Source of the DNA: Gammaproteobacteria bacterium
GTDB lineage: Bacteria; Pseudomonadota; Gammaproteobacteria; Xanthomonadales; SZUA-36
Length of the DNA: 49,483 nt
Reading direction: 5' to 3'
Assembly: GCA_024275935.1 (NCBI GenBank)
Contig: JAJRYF010000089.1
Location: 1 to 49,483 of the forward strand
Made by a program: the position numbers and the translations under genes. Position 1 is the stretch's first letter, and each line of letters starts with the position of its first letter. Below are positions 6,848-15,746 of the stretch, one piece after another. Under the pieces are notes generated by a model. It was not told where the DNA came from. It saw only the letters and a program-made list of their open reading frames with translations, and made no database searches.

Positions 6848-6892
6848 TCCTCCTTCGTAATATCGCCACTCGCGGGTGAGCGAAACGGAGGA
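6848..6892 (+). promoter_or_regulatory. Candidate anti-SD/SD expression platform of the riboswitch
   Basis: The btuB ribosome-binding site GGAGGA (6887-6892) is exactly complementary to TCCTCC at 6848-6853, downstream of the aptamer. Just upstream, ACAGTCT and AGACTGT (around 6819-6846) can form an alternative hairpin. This arrangement fits ligand-dependent sequestration of the ribosome-binding site, i.e. translational control. The pairing is visible; the switch is inferred. Confidence 0.45.
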
Positions 6893-6896
6893 TTCC

Positions 6897-8693
6897 ATGC
6901 TAAATAATACCCCTACACAACTAAAAATTACGGCGCTTGTCTGTGCCTGTTCTATAACTTTATCGGCAACGGCTGATACCTACACAGCAGAACCAATGCT
7001 GGTTACTGCATCCAGAGTATCTGAAAACATTGAAGATACTCTGGCAACTGTGAGTTTGATTGATAGAGAAACAATTGAGCGTTCTCAAGCCCCTGATTTA
7101 TTAGAATTATTGCGCTTGCAAAGCGGCATTGATATAGTCCGTTCAGGCCCTGCTGGGGCTCAAACCAGCTTATTTATGCGTGGGACTAATTCTAACCATA
7201 CGCTGATTTTGATTGATGGTGTGCGGGTTAACTCTACCAATACTGGCGCTATTGCCTGGGAGAATTTGCCGTTAGCACAAATTGAGAGAATTGAAATTGT
7301 GCGGGGGCCAAGGACGAGCTTCTATGGTGCTAACGCAATTGGTGGGGTGATCCAGATTTTCACCCGTCAGGCAAATCAAACTACTGTGCGTATTGGACTA
7401 GGTAGTTATGGCCAGCAGGAAATCAGTGCAGCTACGGGCTATGCCGCTGAGCGTAGTGCACTTTCAATTACCGCAGGTTGGCGCGATAGCGATGGTTTTT
7501 CCGCCCAGAATGAGAATGGCTTTGGCTATGATCCAGATGACGATGGTTTTAATACCTGGAATGTATCCATGCGCGGTTCGGTTAAAACCAGTGATAGCAG
7601 TGAGCTCAGTTACCAACTGTTATATACAGATAATGAGAATGAATTCGACCAGGGCCAATCGCAATCGCAGCAAAGTGTGCTGGGTTTGAGTTGGGATTAT
7701 TGCAGTACCTGTAGTTATACGCAGAGCATTAACCTTGGATATACCAGCGATAAGCTGGATACAATGACCGCCTTTGGTAGCTCCGCACTAAACAGCAAGC
7801 ATAGCTCTATTGACTGGCAGTTAAGCCGCAAAATGGAACAGGCGCAATGGGTGTTTGGCGTAGATCTGGATTCAGAATCAGGCCGCAATAAAGATAACTA
7901 CAATCAAAGCCGGAATAATCTGGCAGCTTATACAGGTTTAACGCTAGAGGCAGGCAGAAGCGACCTGCAGTTTGCCCTGCGCTATGACGATAACTCAGTT
8001 TACGGCAGTGAACTTACTGGTAGTGCAGCCTTAGGGCTGGCGCTTACCGGGCAATTAAGACTGGTTGCAAGCTATGGCACAGCGTATCGGGCGCCAACTA
8101 TGAATGAGCTGTATTCACCCGGGTTCTTTGGTTTGTTTGCTGGAAATCCAGATTTGAACGCAGAAAGCTCTGACTCCAGCGAGCTGTCTTTACGCTGGCA
8201 GTTGGCAGCTAAACAGAAGTTAAGTTTAAGTGTGTATAGAACCAGAATTGATAACCTGATAGCATTTTCTGGCGAAGATTTTCAGGCTGTAAACATCAAC
8301 AAGGCGGCTATTGATGGAATAGAAGCTGAGTACCAATTAAATGCCGGCAACTGGCAACTAACAGCGAATGCAACTTTCCAGGATACTGAGGATAAGTCTA
8401 CCGGTAACAGCTTATTGCGCCGCCCGGATGAAAAATATAGCCTGACTTTAGACCGTAGTTGGAATAACGGTGCCTGGTTGGGGGTTGAAGTTTTTTATAG
8501 TGGTGAGCGCGAGGATTTTGGCGCCAGTCTGGATAGTTATACTTTAGTGAACTTGCGCGCGGGCCTGTCCTTGGCTGGTGGTTTTCGACTTGAGGGCAGG
8601 CTTGAAAACTTGCTGGATGAATACTACCAACCAGCTTTTGGGTTTAATGCAGCCGATAGATCCTATTACCTGAATATTCTCTGGCGCAAATAA
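6897..8693 (+). CDS. btuB: Vitamin B12 TonB-dependent outer-membrane receptor
   Basis: A ~598-residue TonB-dependent receptor of BtuB size, transporting cobalamin across the outer membrane. After a signal peptide (to about residue 26) comes a TonB box in PMLVTASRV, then the plug domain (SLIDRETIERSQAPDLLELL, RGTNSNHTLILIDGVRVN, IERIEIVRGPRTSFYGANAI, GGVIQIFTR), all typical of BtuB. The rest is a beta barrel ending in NILWRK. ATG at 6897 is chosen because GGAGGA lies 5 nt upstream; a GTG at 6876 is in frame but lacks a site and would swallow it. The cobalamin riboswitch in the leader independently supports the substrate. Confidence 0.93.
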   Translation: MLNNTPTQLKITALVCACSITLSATADTYTAEPMLVTASRVSENIEDTLATVSLIDRETIERSQAPDLLELLRLQSGIDIVRSGPAGAQTSLFMRGTNSNHTLILIDGVRVNSTNTGAIAWENLPLAQIERIEIVRGPRTSFYGANAIGGVIQIFTRQANQTTVRIGLGSYGQQEISAATGYAAERSALSITAGWRDSDGFSAQNENGFGYDPDDDGFNTWNVSMRGSVKTSDSSELSYQLLYTDNENEFDQGQSQSQQSVLGLSWDYCSTCSYTQSINLGYTSDKLDTMTAFGSSALNSKHSSIDWQLSRKMEQAQWVFGVDLDSESGRNKDNYNQSRNNLAAYTGLTLEAGRSDLQFALRYDDNSVYGSELTGSAALGLALTGQLRLVASYGTAYRAPTMNELYSPGFFGLFAGNPDLNAESSDSSELSLRWQLAAKQKLSLSVYRTRIDNLIAFSGEDFQAVNINKAAIDGIEAEYQLNAGNWQLTANATFQDTEDKSTGNSLLRRPDEKYSLTLDRSWNNGAWLGVEVFYSGEREDFGASLDSYTLVNLRAGLSLAGGFRLEGRLENLLDEYYQPAFGFNAADRSYYLNILWRK

Positions 8694-8710
8694 AGCCTTG
8701 TAACTGGAAG

Positions 8711-8776
8711 CTCCCGGTGCGTCCGCTGCGCTTGACAGCACCCTACAGGTACTCCGTTTTTCTGTAGCACCGGGAG
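8711..8776. repeat. Palindromic intergenic repeat after btuB
   Basis: Arms CTCCCGGTGC (8711-8720) and GCACCGGGAG (8767-8776) enclose an inner pair CTACAG/CTGTAG and a GC-rich hairpin. Read on the minus strand it contains GTAGGGTGCTGTCAAGCGCA, resembling the GTAGGGTG... class of dispersed gammaproteobacterial palindromes. There is a T5 run inside but none after the outer stem, so it is a repeat that may also attenuate read-through from btuB into apbE. Confidence 0.6.
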
Positions 8777-8808
8777 TTATTGCAACGCAAATCAGGTAAA
8801 ATTGACCG

Positions 8809-9852
8809 GTGCATACATTATTAAAATCAGTCTTGCTGTTGAGCTTCATCTTATTAAGCCTTAGCGCCTGCAAAAAGTCAGTTGAAAAAGCCCAGTTTCT
8901 TATTTTTGGGACTTTGGTAGACATCACTCTTATAGATGTAGACAAAGCCAGATCCACAGAAATATTTGCCCAGGTACAGCAAAATCTACAGTCTATGCAC
9001 CGTGACTGGCACCCTTGGGAGCCGAGTATGTTGATGACTATCAACCTGGCGTTCACCGAGGGTGAATGTGCTCCGTACGATCAACGGTTGCGAACTTTGA
9101 TCGAAACATCCCGGAGCACGGAAAAACTAACGGGTGGCTATTTTAATGCCGGTATTGGTGGTTTGGTTGGCCTTTGGGGCTTTCATACCTCTGACTACCC
9201 AATTCTTACGCCACCACCTACAGCCAGCGAAATTGAAGCGCTAGTTTCGCAGCGCCCAAGCATGAGCGATATTTATTTTACGGATGAGCAGGTGTGCTCC
9301 AACAATCCGGCAACCCAGCTCGATTTTGGTGGTATAGCCAAAGGCTATGCGGTGGATCTAGTTAGTGAACAATTACAGCAGCTAGGGGTAACGGCTGCCA
9401 TCGTAAATACTGGTGGCGACCTGCGTGCCTATAGCCATAAAGATGGATTTATCTGGCGTATCGCAGTCCGCCATCCTGAACAGGGATTAATTGGGCTAAT
9501 TGAAGTTGCCCAAGATGAGGCGGTATTTACTTCAGGAAACTACCAGCGTTTTGTCGAGTTTGAAGGTAAGCGGTTTGCGCATATTCTGGATCCACGCACA
9601 GGCTGGCCAGTAACGGAGCTAAGTTCGGTGACGGTGCTGGCAAAAACAGGGATTGAGGCCGATAGTGCGGCTACTGCATTAATGGTGGCAGGTCTGCAAG
9701 GATGGCGAGAGTTGGCTAATGCTTTGCAGTTTGAGGCAGTGCTACTGGTGACTGCGAGCGGCAAGCTTTATATGACTCCAGCGATGGAACAAAGGCTGGA
9801 GTTGTATATGGAAGACGACGACTCCCAGTGGCAAGTGGAAGTCGTCGAATAG
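8809..9852 (+). CDS. apbE: FAD:protein FMN transferase lipoprotein
   Basis: ApbE transfers FMN from FAD to Thr/Ser of target proteins such as NqrB/NqrC and RnfD/RnfG, in the periplasm. The 347-residue product begins at GTG with a lipoprotein signal (Cys21 in LLSLSAC). It carries the family motifs in order: TGGYFNAGIGGLVGLWGF, LDFGGIAKGYAVD, NTGGDLRAY, FTSGNYQR, HILDPRTGWPV and the metal-binding ADSAATALMVAG. An AGGT lies ~13 nt before the GTG. It follows btuB on the same strand 115 nt away with a palindromic repeat between, so co-regulation by B12 is possible but unproven. The target flavoprotein is not in the window. Confidence 0.93.
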   Translation: MHTLLKSVLLLSFILLSLSACKKSVEKAQFLIFGTLVDITLIDVDKARSTEIFAQVQQNLQSMHRDWHPWEPSMLMTINLAFTEGECAPYDQRLRTLIETSRSTEKLTGGYFNAGIGGLVGLWGFHTSDYPILTPPPTASEIEALVSQRPSMSDIYFTDEQVCSNNPATQLDFGGIAKGYAVDLVSEQLQQLGVTAAIVNTGGDLRAYSHKDGFIWRIAVRHPEQGLIGLIEVAQDEAVFTSGNYQRFVEFEGKRFAHILDPRTGWPVTELSSVTVLAKTGIEADSAATALMVAGLQGWRELANALQFEAVLLVTASGKLYMTPAMEQRLELYMEDDDSQWQVEVVE

Positions 9853-9865
9853 GGGGCGAATCTGC

Positions 9866-12328
9866 TTAAGCTGCGTTAGCCTTCTCTAATCCCATAACCT
9901 TGGCAGCTTTAAGTTCCTGATGGTCGAAATCATCTACGGCGATTACTTCCAGACGCAGTTCGCGTGCTTGTCGGAGGATTACGGCCTCATCTTCTGAAAT
10001 TAGTTGTTGTTTAAGCGCGCTTGCGAGCTTTTCATCCCAGGTATAACCATCGAGTTTAGCGGCACGGCTGGCTTTGATAAATTTCTTTTCAACATTGCCA
10101 GCGGCAATAATAATCGGTAGCGCAGTTTCCATTTTGCCAATTGGGTTGCCACTGCGATCAGAGGTATAAACCCCACGACAAAGGCGAGTGCGACTGGCTG
10201 ATGGGGTCATCAGTAATTGTGCAAGTTTACCGCCAAGCTTGTCATTAGGCTGTTTTTGGCGCGCACCTAAGGGTAAAACTATGGCTTTCAGGATAATGCC
10301 AACAGTCGGATTCGGGAAATTATCCAGGATTCCACGCATTGCCTGTTGGAGCTGAAAAATAGTCTCTTCCATCGACCACTGTAACAACTCAAGGTCAGCG
10401 GCTGGTCGGCCTTCATCGTCAAAGCGCTTGAGAATCGCCGAACCAATATACAAATGCGAAAGCATATCGCCCAGCCTGGCTGAGAGGCGTTCTTTACGCT
10501 TTAGCTCAGCCCCCAGAGTCAATAAAGTCGCATCGGCAAGGAAAGCAAAAGCGGAACTATAGCGGCTCAAGTGTTGATAGTAACGGGCGGTATCATTGCC
10601 CGCTGGTGCTTTGGCCAGGCGTGACCCAGTCAGCCCCAAGAGCAAGGCGCGCACAGCATTGCTTATGGTAAAGCCAATATGGCCGAATAACTGTTTATCA
10701 AAGTCTTTAAGGCTAGCGCGCTCATCTGTCAGTGCGGCTGCTGCCATCTCTTTCAGAATATAAGGGTGACAGCGAATTGCGCCTTGACCAAAGATAATCA
10801 TTGAGCGAGTCAGAATATTAGCCCCTTCAACGGTTACACTAATTGGCATCCCTTGCCAGCCCCGGCCAAGATAGTTCTTCGGCCCCAGAATAATCCCCTT
10901 GCCGCCATGCACATCCATAGCATCGCTTACAATTTTTCTGGCCAGCTCAACGGTGTGGTATTTGGCAATTGCAGATGGTACTGAGGGTTTCTCGCCTTGA
11001 TCAACAGCCACTGCGGTCATTTTAGACAAGGCGCTGGTGATGTAGGTATTGCCAGCAATTCTTGCCAGAGCTTCTTCTACGCCCTCAAATTTACCAATTG
11101 GTTGATTGAACTGGGTTCTAATACGAGCATAGGCACCAGTTGCCAGCGCCGCAGTTTTGGCGCCGCCAGTTGAGCCTGAAGGCAATGAAATGGCGCGACC
11201 TACCGAGAGGCATTCAACCAGCATTTTCCAACCATGGCCGGCCATTTCCGGGCCGCCAATTAAGCTGTCCAAGGGTACGAAAATATCCTTTCCGCGTACT
11301 GGTCCATTGGAAAATGGCATATTTAAGGGCATGTGTCGGCGGCCAACATCCAGACCTTTAATGTCGGCAGGTATAAGGCTTAGCGAAATCCCCAAGCGTT
11401 GTTTATCGCCCATCAAACCATCGGGGTCAAACATCTGGAAAGCAATACCTATCAGCGTGGCATCTGGAGCCAGGGTGATATAGCGCTTATCGAAGTTAAG
11501 CCTTATCCCGACCACTGTTTTACCTTTCCACTTACCCTTACAGACTATTCCATAATCAGGAATGGAGGTAGCATCGGAGCCGGCTTCTGGCCCGGTTAAG
11601 CCAAAACATGGAACTTCAATGCCTTGGGCCAGGCGGGGTAGGTAGTAGTTTTTCTGCTCATCAGTGCCGTACTTTAAGATTAACTCTGCCGGTCCGAGTG
11701 AGTTGGGTACTGACACAGTGGTGCTGGCAGTTTGGCTTACTCCGGCAATTTTGGTTAATACTGCACGGTGAGCCAGGGCAGAATAGTCTAAGCCACCATA
11801 TTTCTTGGGGATAATCATGCCAAAGAAGCGGTTGTCTTTAATGAATTGCCAGGTCTCGGGGTTCAGGTCGGCATCAATATGAGTAATTTCCCAGTCCCGT
11901 AGCATATCGCAAAGCTCTTCAACCGGGCCATCGAGAAAGGCTATTTCCTCGGTAGTTAGGCTTGGGGTATGAGTGTCTAGTAATTTGCTCCAGTTTGGGT
12001 TGCCACTGAATAAATCGCCTTCCCAGCCAACTGTGCCCGCATCCAGGGCGACCTGTTCGGTTTTAGATAGTTCTGGAGTCATTTTGCGGTAAATTTTTAG
12101 AAATGGGCCAGAAATCCATTGTTGGCGCAGAGCCGGGTTGTTAAGAAAAAACGCCAGCCCGCCGGAAATAATCGCCAGCAACCAGAAACTTAAAGAGCCT
12201 AAGCCCCCATTGAGGGCAAATAGACCTATAACGGCAGTAATTCCGAGTGACCATTTGTGTATGTTGGTGGCCAGAAATGCAGCCACCAGGCTGATGGCAA
12301 TTAAACTAAGCAGCATACTTAAAAACAT
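9866..12328 (-). CDS. fadE: FadE-type acyl-CoA dehydrogenase
   Basis: Catalyses the first step of fatty-acid beta-oxidation, oxidising acyl-CoA to trans-2-enoyl-CoA with FAD. At 820 residues it has the size of Escherichia coli FadE (814). The first ~70 residues are two or three membrane helices, as in FadE but not ordinary acyl-CoA dehydrogenases. The dehydrogenase core follows: WQFIKDNRFFGMIIPKKYGG, FGLTGPEAGSDATSIPD, QFNQPIGKFEGVEEALARIA, DVHGGKGIILGPKNYLGRGW. The C-terminal ~200 residues form the FadE-specific extension. ATG has AAGGA 7 nt upstream. A perfect 6+6 palindrome lies ~120 nt upstream and could be a regulator site. Convergent with apbE, 13 nt apart. Confidence 0.95.
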   Translation of the reverse strand: MFLSMLLSLIAISLVAAFLATNIHKWSLGITAVIGLFALNGGLGSLSFWLLAIISGGLAFFLNNPALRQQWISGPFLKIYRKMTPELSKTEQVALDAGTVGWEGDLFSGNPNWSKLLDTHTPSLTTEEIAFLDGPVEELCDMLRDWEITHIDADLNPETWQFIKDNRFFGMIIPKKYGGLDYSALAHRAVLTKIAGVSQTASTTVSVPNSLGPAELILKYGTDEQKNYYLPRLAQGIEVPCFGLTGPEAGSDATSIPDYGIVCKGKWKGKTVVGIRLNFDKRYITLAPDATLIGIAFQMFDPDGLMGDKQRLGISLSLIPADIKGLDVGRRHMPLNMPFSNGPVRGKDIFVPLDSLIGGPEMAGHGWKMLVECLSVGRAISLPSGSTGGAKTAALATGAYARIRTQFNQPIGKFEGVEEALARIAGNTYITSALSKMTAVAVDQGEKPSVPSAIAKYHTVELARKIVSDAMDVHGGKGIILGPKNYLGRGWQGMPISVTVEGANILTRSMIIFGQGAIRCHPYILKEMAAAALTDERASLKDFDKQLFGHIGFTISNAVRALLLGLTGSRLAKAPAGNDTARYYQHLSRYSSAFAFLADATLLTLGAELKRKERLSARLGDMLSHLYIGSAILKRFDDEGRPAADLELLQWSMEETIFQLQQAMRGILDNFPNPTVGIILKAIVLPLGARQKQPNDKLGGKLAQLLMTPSASRTRLCRGVYTSDRSGNPIGKMETALPIIIAAGNVEKKFIKASRAAKLDGYTWDEKLASALKQQLISEDEAVILRQARELRLEVIAVDDFDHQELKAAKVMGLEKANAA

Positions 12329-12445
12329 TACAATTCCTTTATTTCAGCGGCGCTGACCAACAAAATTCAGGGTCTGAATTGAGGAATCAGCAAGAAAAAT
12401 ATTAATTTGATGGAAAAAGTATGTTCCTGTATCGAGCATTTGTCA

Positions 12446-12459
12446 ATACGCAAGCGTAT
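12446..12459. promoter_or_regulatory. Palindrome upstream of fadE, possible TetR operator
   Basis: ATACGC-AA-GCGTAT is an inverted repeat with a 2-nt centre in the region between the divergent fadE and the decayed glycosyltransferase gene. Fatty-acid degradation genes are often under TetR-family control and a TetR gene lies 0.9 kb away. The link is inference. Confidence 0.35.
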
Positions 12460-12553
12460 GGAGGGTGGTTATTTGGGCGCTTAGACTCCTCGACAGCCCC
12501 CTGTAGGCTAGCCACAATCGTATTTAATTCGGTTAATCAAGAAACAACTATCA

Positions 12554-13304
12554 ATGACCAGCCTTAATGCCCCTTGTCACTGCGGTAGCGGTAAAAAATT
12601 CAAGCGTTGCCATGGCAAGCCCGCGGCTCGGGCGATTCGTCAGCAACTTGGCCCCCCTAAGCAACATTTCAGCCCCTTGCCATTGGATAATCGGCGATTG
12701 CGTATAGCATATCTTTCGGCCGATTTTCGTAAACATCCGGTAGCCAATTTCATAACCCCGGTTTTAGAGGCGCATAATAGGCATAAGTTTAAGATATTCG
12801 CCTATTACAGTCACCAGCATAAAGATGCCTGGACAGACCGGGCTCGGCGGGCAGTAGATATCTTCAGGCCGGTGGCTGACCTGAGTGCGGTAGGAATTGA
12901 CATCAGGCGGGTGGAGTTGCTGGGATAGTAATATTAACCACCATCTAGCTTGCTACCAGCAAGTGGATTTGTTGCTAGATAGTTTTCCCTACAACGGGAC
13001 TACGACAAATTGCGATAGCTTTATAATGGGGGTGCCGGTATTGACTGTTTTAGGTGACTCACATATCAGCCGGGTTACCGCCAGCCAGTTGTCTGTATTA
13101 GGCTTGAATGAGTTGGTGGCCGGAAATAGCAGCGAATACATTGCCAAAGCAATTGCTTATGCCAGCGAGCCAGATGGCATGTCCGGGCTAAGGCGGGACT
13201 TGCGTCAGCGAATGCAAGCCAGCCGACTGATGGATGCCACAAAATTTACTAAAGAACTGGAAACATTACTACTACAATCTTGGGTACAATATGAGTCTAT
13301 ATGA
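12554..13304 (+). pseudogene. Decayed SEC-C / O-GlcNAc-transferase-like gene
   Basis: Two out-of-frame pieces of one gene. Frame 1 (12554-12928) starts with a SEC-C zinc motif (CHCGSGKKFKRCHG), then the start of an OGT/SPINDLY-type catalytic domain (RIAYLSADFRKHPVANFITP, FKIFAYYSHQHKDAWTDRAR), and runs to RVELLG followed by stops. The other frame continues with WDSNINHHLACYQQVDLLLD, SFPYNGTTTNCDSFIMGVPV, the C-terminal UDP-GlcNAc-site half. Joining them as RVELLG-WDSN restores the family order, so a small indel causes the frameshift. In addition the ~200 residues normally lying between IFRPVADLSAVG and RVELLG are absent, an internal deletion. It cannot encode a complete enzyme. Intact homologues usually carry TPRs, absent here. 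Confidence 0.8.
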
Positions 13305-13335
13305 ATCGATTGATTTACCTGGTAACAAATATACT

Positions 13336-13920
13336 ATGAGCAAGCCCGCAAAAATCGAGAAGGAAAAACTAACTGCTGCCGACTGGGAGCGCGGCGCGCT
13401 GGAGCTAATCGCCGAAGAAGGCGTGAATGCGGTTGCAGTAGAGGGACTAGCCAAAAGGATGGGGATTACCAAAGGTAGCTTCTATTGGCACTTTTCCAAT
13501 CGCCAGGCCTTAATTGAGCAATCGCTGCTGCGTTGGCAAGAGCATGATGAGCGAAATTTGCAGGTTTTGTGGAAAAATATTGACGACCCGCGCGAACGGT
13601 TAATTCTGTTCTTCCGGCGTAGCTCACAAGTAAATCAACTTACCCACGATGTTTATGCCGCCTTGTGCTTTGCAGCCGATCACCCATTGGTGGGGCCGGT
13701 ATTGGCAGCAGTTGCCAAGCGCCGCTTGGCATATCTTACCCAGGCGTTTGTGGAGCTTAATATGCCCGCCAAAGAGGCTGCATCCAGAGCTATGTTGACC
13801 TATGCGGCCTATGTGGGTTATCTGCAGTTATTAGAACAGCAGCAAGCCCCTGAGCCGGATGGTGCTGATTTCGACCCCTATCTGGAACATATAATTAACA
13901 CTCTTATTCCGGCAGCTTAA
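13336..13920 (+). CDS. TetR/AcrR-family transcriptional regulator
   Basis: A ~194-residue one-domain regulator with an N-terminal helix-turn-helix: ALELIAEEGVNAVAVEGLAK then RMGITKGSFYWHFSNRQALI, the classic TetR signature with YWHF. The remaining ~130 residues are a ligand-binding domain of unknown specificity. ATG at 13336 (MSKPAKIEKEKL) is preferred; an in-frame ATG at 13291 would overlap the pseudogene end. The gene lies 65 nt before pckG, and a palindrome CTAA-TGCG-TTAG (13929-13940) sits between them. Control of pckG or fadE is plausible: both act when fatty acids or organic acids are the carbon source. Confidence 0.85.
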   Translation: MSKPAKIEKEKLTAADWERGALELIAEEGVNAVAVEGLAKRMGITKGSFYWHFSNRQALIEQSLLRWQEHDERNLQVLWKNIDDPRERLILFFRRSSQVNQLTHDVYAALCFAADHPLVGPVLAAVAKRRLAYLTQAFVELNMPAKEAASRAMLTYAAYVGYLQLLEQQQAPEPDGADFDPYLEHIINTLIPAA

Positions 13921-13985
13921 TTGATATACTAATGCGTTAGAGTATGGTGTTTTCTGCGCCACAGATCAGAATCAAAGGAAATATT

Positions 13986-15746
13986 ATGTCCAGCAATACC
14001 AGCAATGCAGCTCTGGCTGAATGGGTAGCCTCGGTTGCCAAATTAACTGAGCCAGATAATATTCAGTGGTGCACAGGTTCAGATGCTGAGAACCAGCAGC
14101 TTACAGAGCTACTGCTTGAGAGTGGTGATTTTAAGCCGCTTAATCCGCAAACCCATCCAAATAGCTATCTGCATTTATCCGACCCTGAAGATGTCGCCAG
14201 GGTTGAACACCTGACCTTTATCTGTACACCCGATGAGGCTGATGCCGGGCCTAATAATAACTGGATGACGCCGGCAGCTGCCCATGCAAAAATTGATGCT
14301 CTTTATCGCGGCGCAATGCGCGGTAGAACCATGTATGTGATTCCATACTGTATGGGGCCAATAGATTCCCCGTTATCCCGCTGTGGAGTTGAGATTACCG
14401 ATAGTGCCTATGTGGTTGCTAATATGCGTATTATGACGCGTATGGGTGCTCCGGCATTGGCGCGAATTGAACGCGAGGGCACTTTTGTTAAAGGCCTGCA
14501 TTCGATTGGCGATTTATCTCCTGAGCGCCGGTTTATCATGCATTTCCCAGAAGAGTTATCAATTAAAAGTATTGGTTCTGGTTATGGCGGCAATGCCTTG
14601 TTAGGAGAAAAGTGCCACGCTTTGCGGATTGCCTCTTATCAGGCGCGTACCGAGGGCTGGTTAGCAGAGCATATGCTGATTCTAGGGCTGGAAAGCCCCG
14701 CTGGTGAAATCCACTATGTAGCCGCGGCTTTCCCATCGGCCTGTGGTAAAACCAATTTGGCCATGCTTATTCCCCCGGAGAGCTACAAAGGCTGGAAGAT
14801 TTGGACTGTCGGCGATGACATTTGCTGGATGCGCCCAGGCTCTGATGGACGCTTGTGGGCAATTAACCCTGAAGCCGGGTTTTTTGGGGTAGTTCCTGGC
14901 ACCTCGGAGCAAACCAATCCAAATGCATTGTCTATGTTGTATCAGGACACGATCTTTACCAATGTAGCAACTACCGAGGATAATCAGCCTTGGTGGGAAG
15001 GCCTGGATGACCGAACTCCAGCCAAAGATTGGCAAGGGCGTGATTATGACCCCGCCAATGGCCCGGCAGCACATCCAAACTCGCGCTTTACTGTATCCAG
15101 CAAACGCTGTCCTTCATATACCGATAAGGCCGAGGCCCCGCAAGGGGTGCCAATTTCGGCAATTATTTTTGGTGGTCGGCGCGAGCGCTTGGTGCCGTTG
15201 GTGTTTGAGGCTAAATCATGGGCTCATGGGGTGCTGGTAGGGGCGGCTATGGCCTCAGAAACTACCGCTGCGGCCACTGGCGCTGTAGGTCTGGTTCGGC
15301 GTGACCCAATGGCAATGCAGCCATTTTGTGGCTATAACTTTGCCGATTATTGGGAGCACTGGCTTAGTTTTGCCGATAAAGCCGATAATTTACCCGGCAT
15401 TTTCCATGTTAACTGGTTCCGCAAAGATGCTAATGACGGCTTTATGTGGCCCGGTTTTGGTGACAATATGCGGGTGCTTGAGTGGATAGTTGAGCGTTGC
15501 CAGGGTTTGGTAAGCGCCACCGAAACTGCCGTTGGCTATTTGCCTCGTCCAGCGGACCTCAATATAGATGGATTGGAGCTGCCTATTGAGCAACTTGAGG
15601 CATTGCTTGAGGTTGACCAGCAAGGCTGGCTTGAAGAAATGGATCAAATTGCCGCCTATTTGGGTACTTATGGCGAGCGTCTACCCGAGGCGCTGAAGGC
15701 CGAGTTACTTTTGGTAAAGGAGCAATTAGCTAGAAACTTAGCTTAA
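13986..15746 (+). CDS. pckG: Phosphoenolpyruvate carboxykinase (GTP)
   Basis: Converts oxaloacetate and GTP to phosphoenolpyruvate, CO2 and GDP, the entry to gluconeogenesis. The 586-residue product has the GTP-class features: VIPYCMGPIDSPLSRCGVEI, the kinase-1a loop FPSACGKTNLAM (249-260), the metal-site VGDDICWM, and the mobile region QGVPISAIIFGGRRERLVPL with the C-terminal FHVNWFRKDANDGFMWPGFG guanine-binding region. Length is normal. ATG at 13986 has AAAGGA 7 nt upstream; the reading frame is open further upstream but without a site. With FadE and the peptidases it supports growth on fatty and amino acids. Confidence 0.96.
   Translation: MSSNTSNAALAEWVASVAKLTEPDNIQWCTGSDAENQQLTELLLESGDFKPLNPQTHPNSYLHLSDPEDVARVEHLTFICTPDEADAGPNNNWMTPAAAHAKIDALYRGAMRGRTMYVIPYCMGPIDSPLSRCGVEITDSAYVVANMRIMTRMGAPALARIEREGTFVKGLHSIGDLSPERRFIMHFPEELSIKSIGSGYGGNALLGEKCHALRIASYQARTEGWLAEHMLILGLESPAGEIHYVAAAFPSACGKTNLAMLIPPESYKGWKIWTVGDDICWMRPGSDGRLWAINPEAGFFGVVPGTSEQTNPNALSMLYQDTIFTNVATTEDNQPWWEGLDDRTPAKDWQGRDYDPANGPAAHPNSRFTVSSKRCPSYTDKAEAPQGVPISAIIFGGRRERLVPLVFEAKSWAHGVLVGAAMASETTAAATGAVGLVRRDPMAMQPFCGYNFADYWEHWLSFADKADNLPGIFHVNWFRKDANDGFMWPGFGDNMRVLEWIVERCQGLVSATETAVGYLPRPADLNIDGLELPIEQLEALLEVDQQGWLEEMDQIAAYLGTYGERLPEALKAELLLVKEQLARNLA

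Noticed and set aside
8711-8776. Possible integron attC site
   Set aside because: The length and palindromic form fit loosely, but the required GTTRRRY/RYYYAAC core sites are not present at the ends, and no cassette array or integrase is visible.
9787-9850. Hairpin GACGACT/AGTCGTC at the end of apbE as terminator
   Set aside because: The stem is within coding sequence, the loop is long, and no T-run follows.
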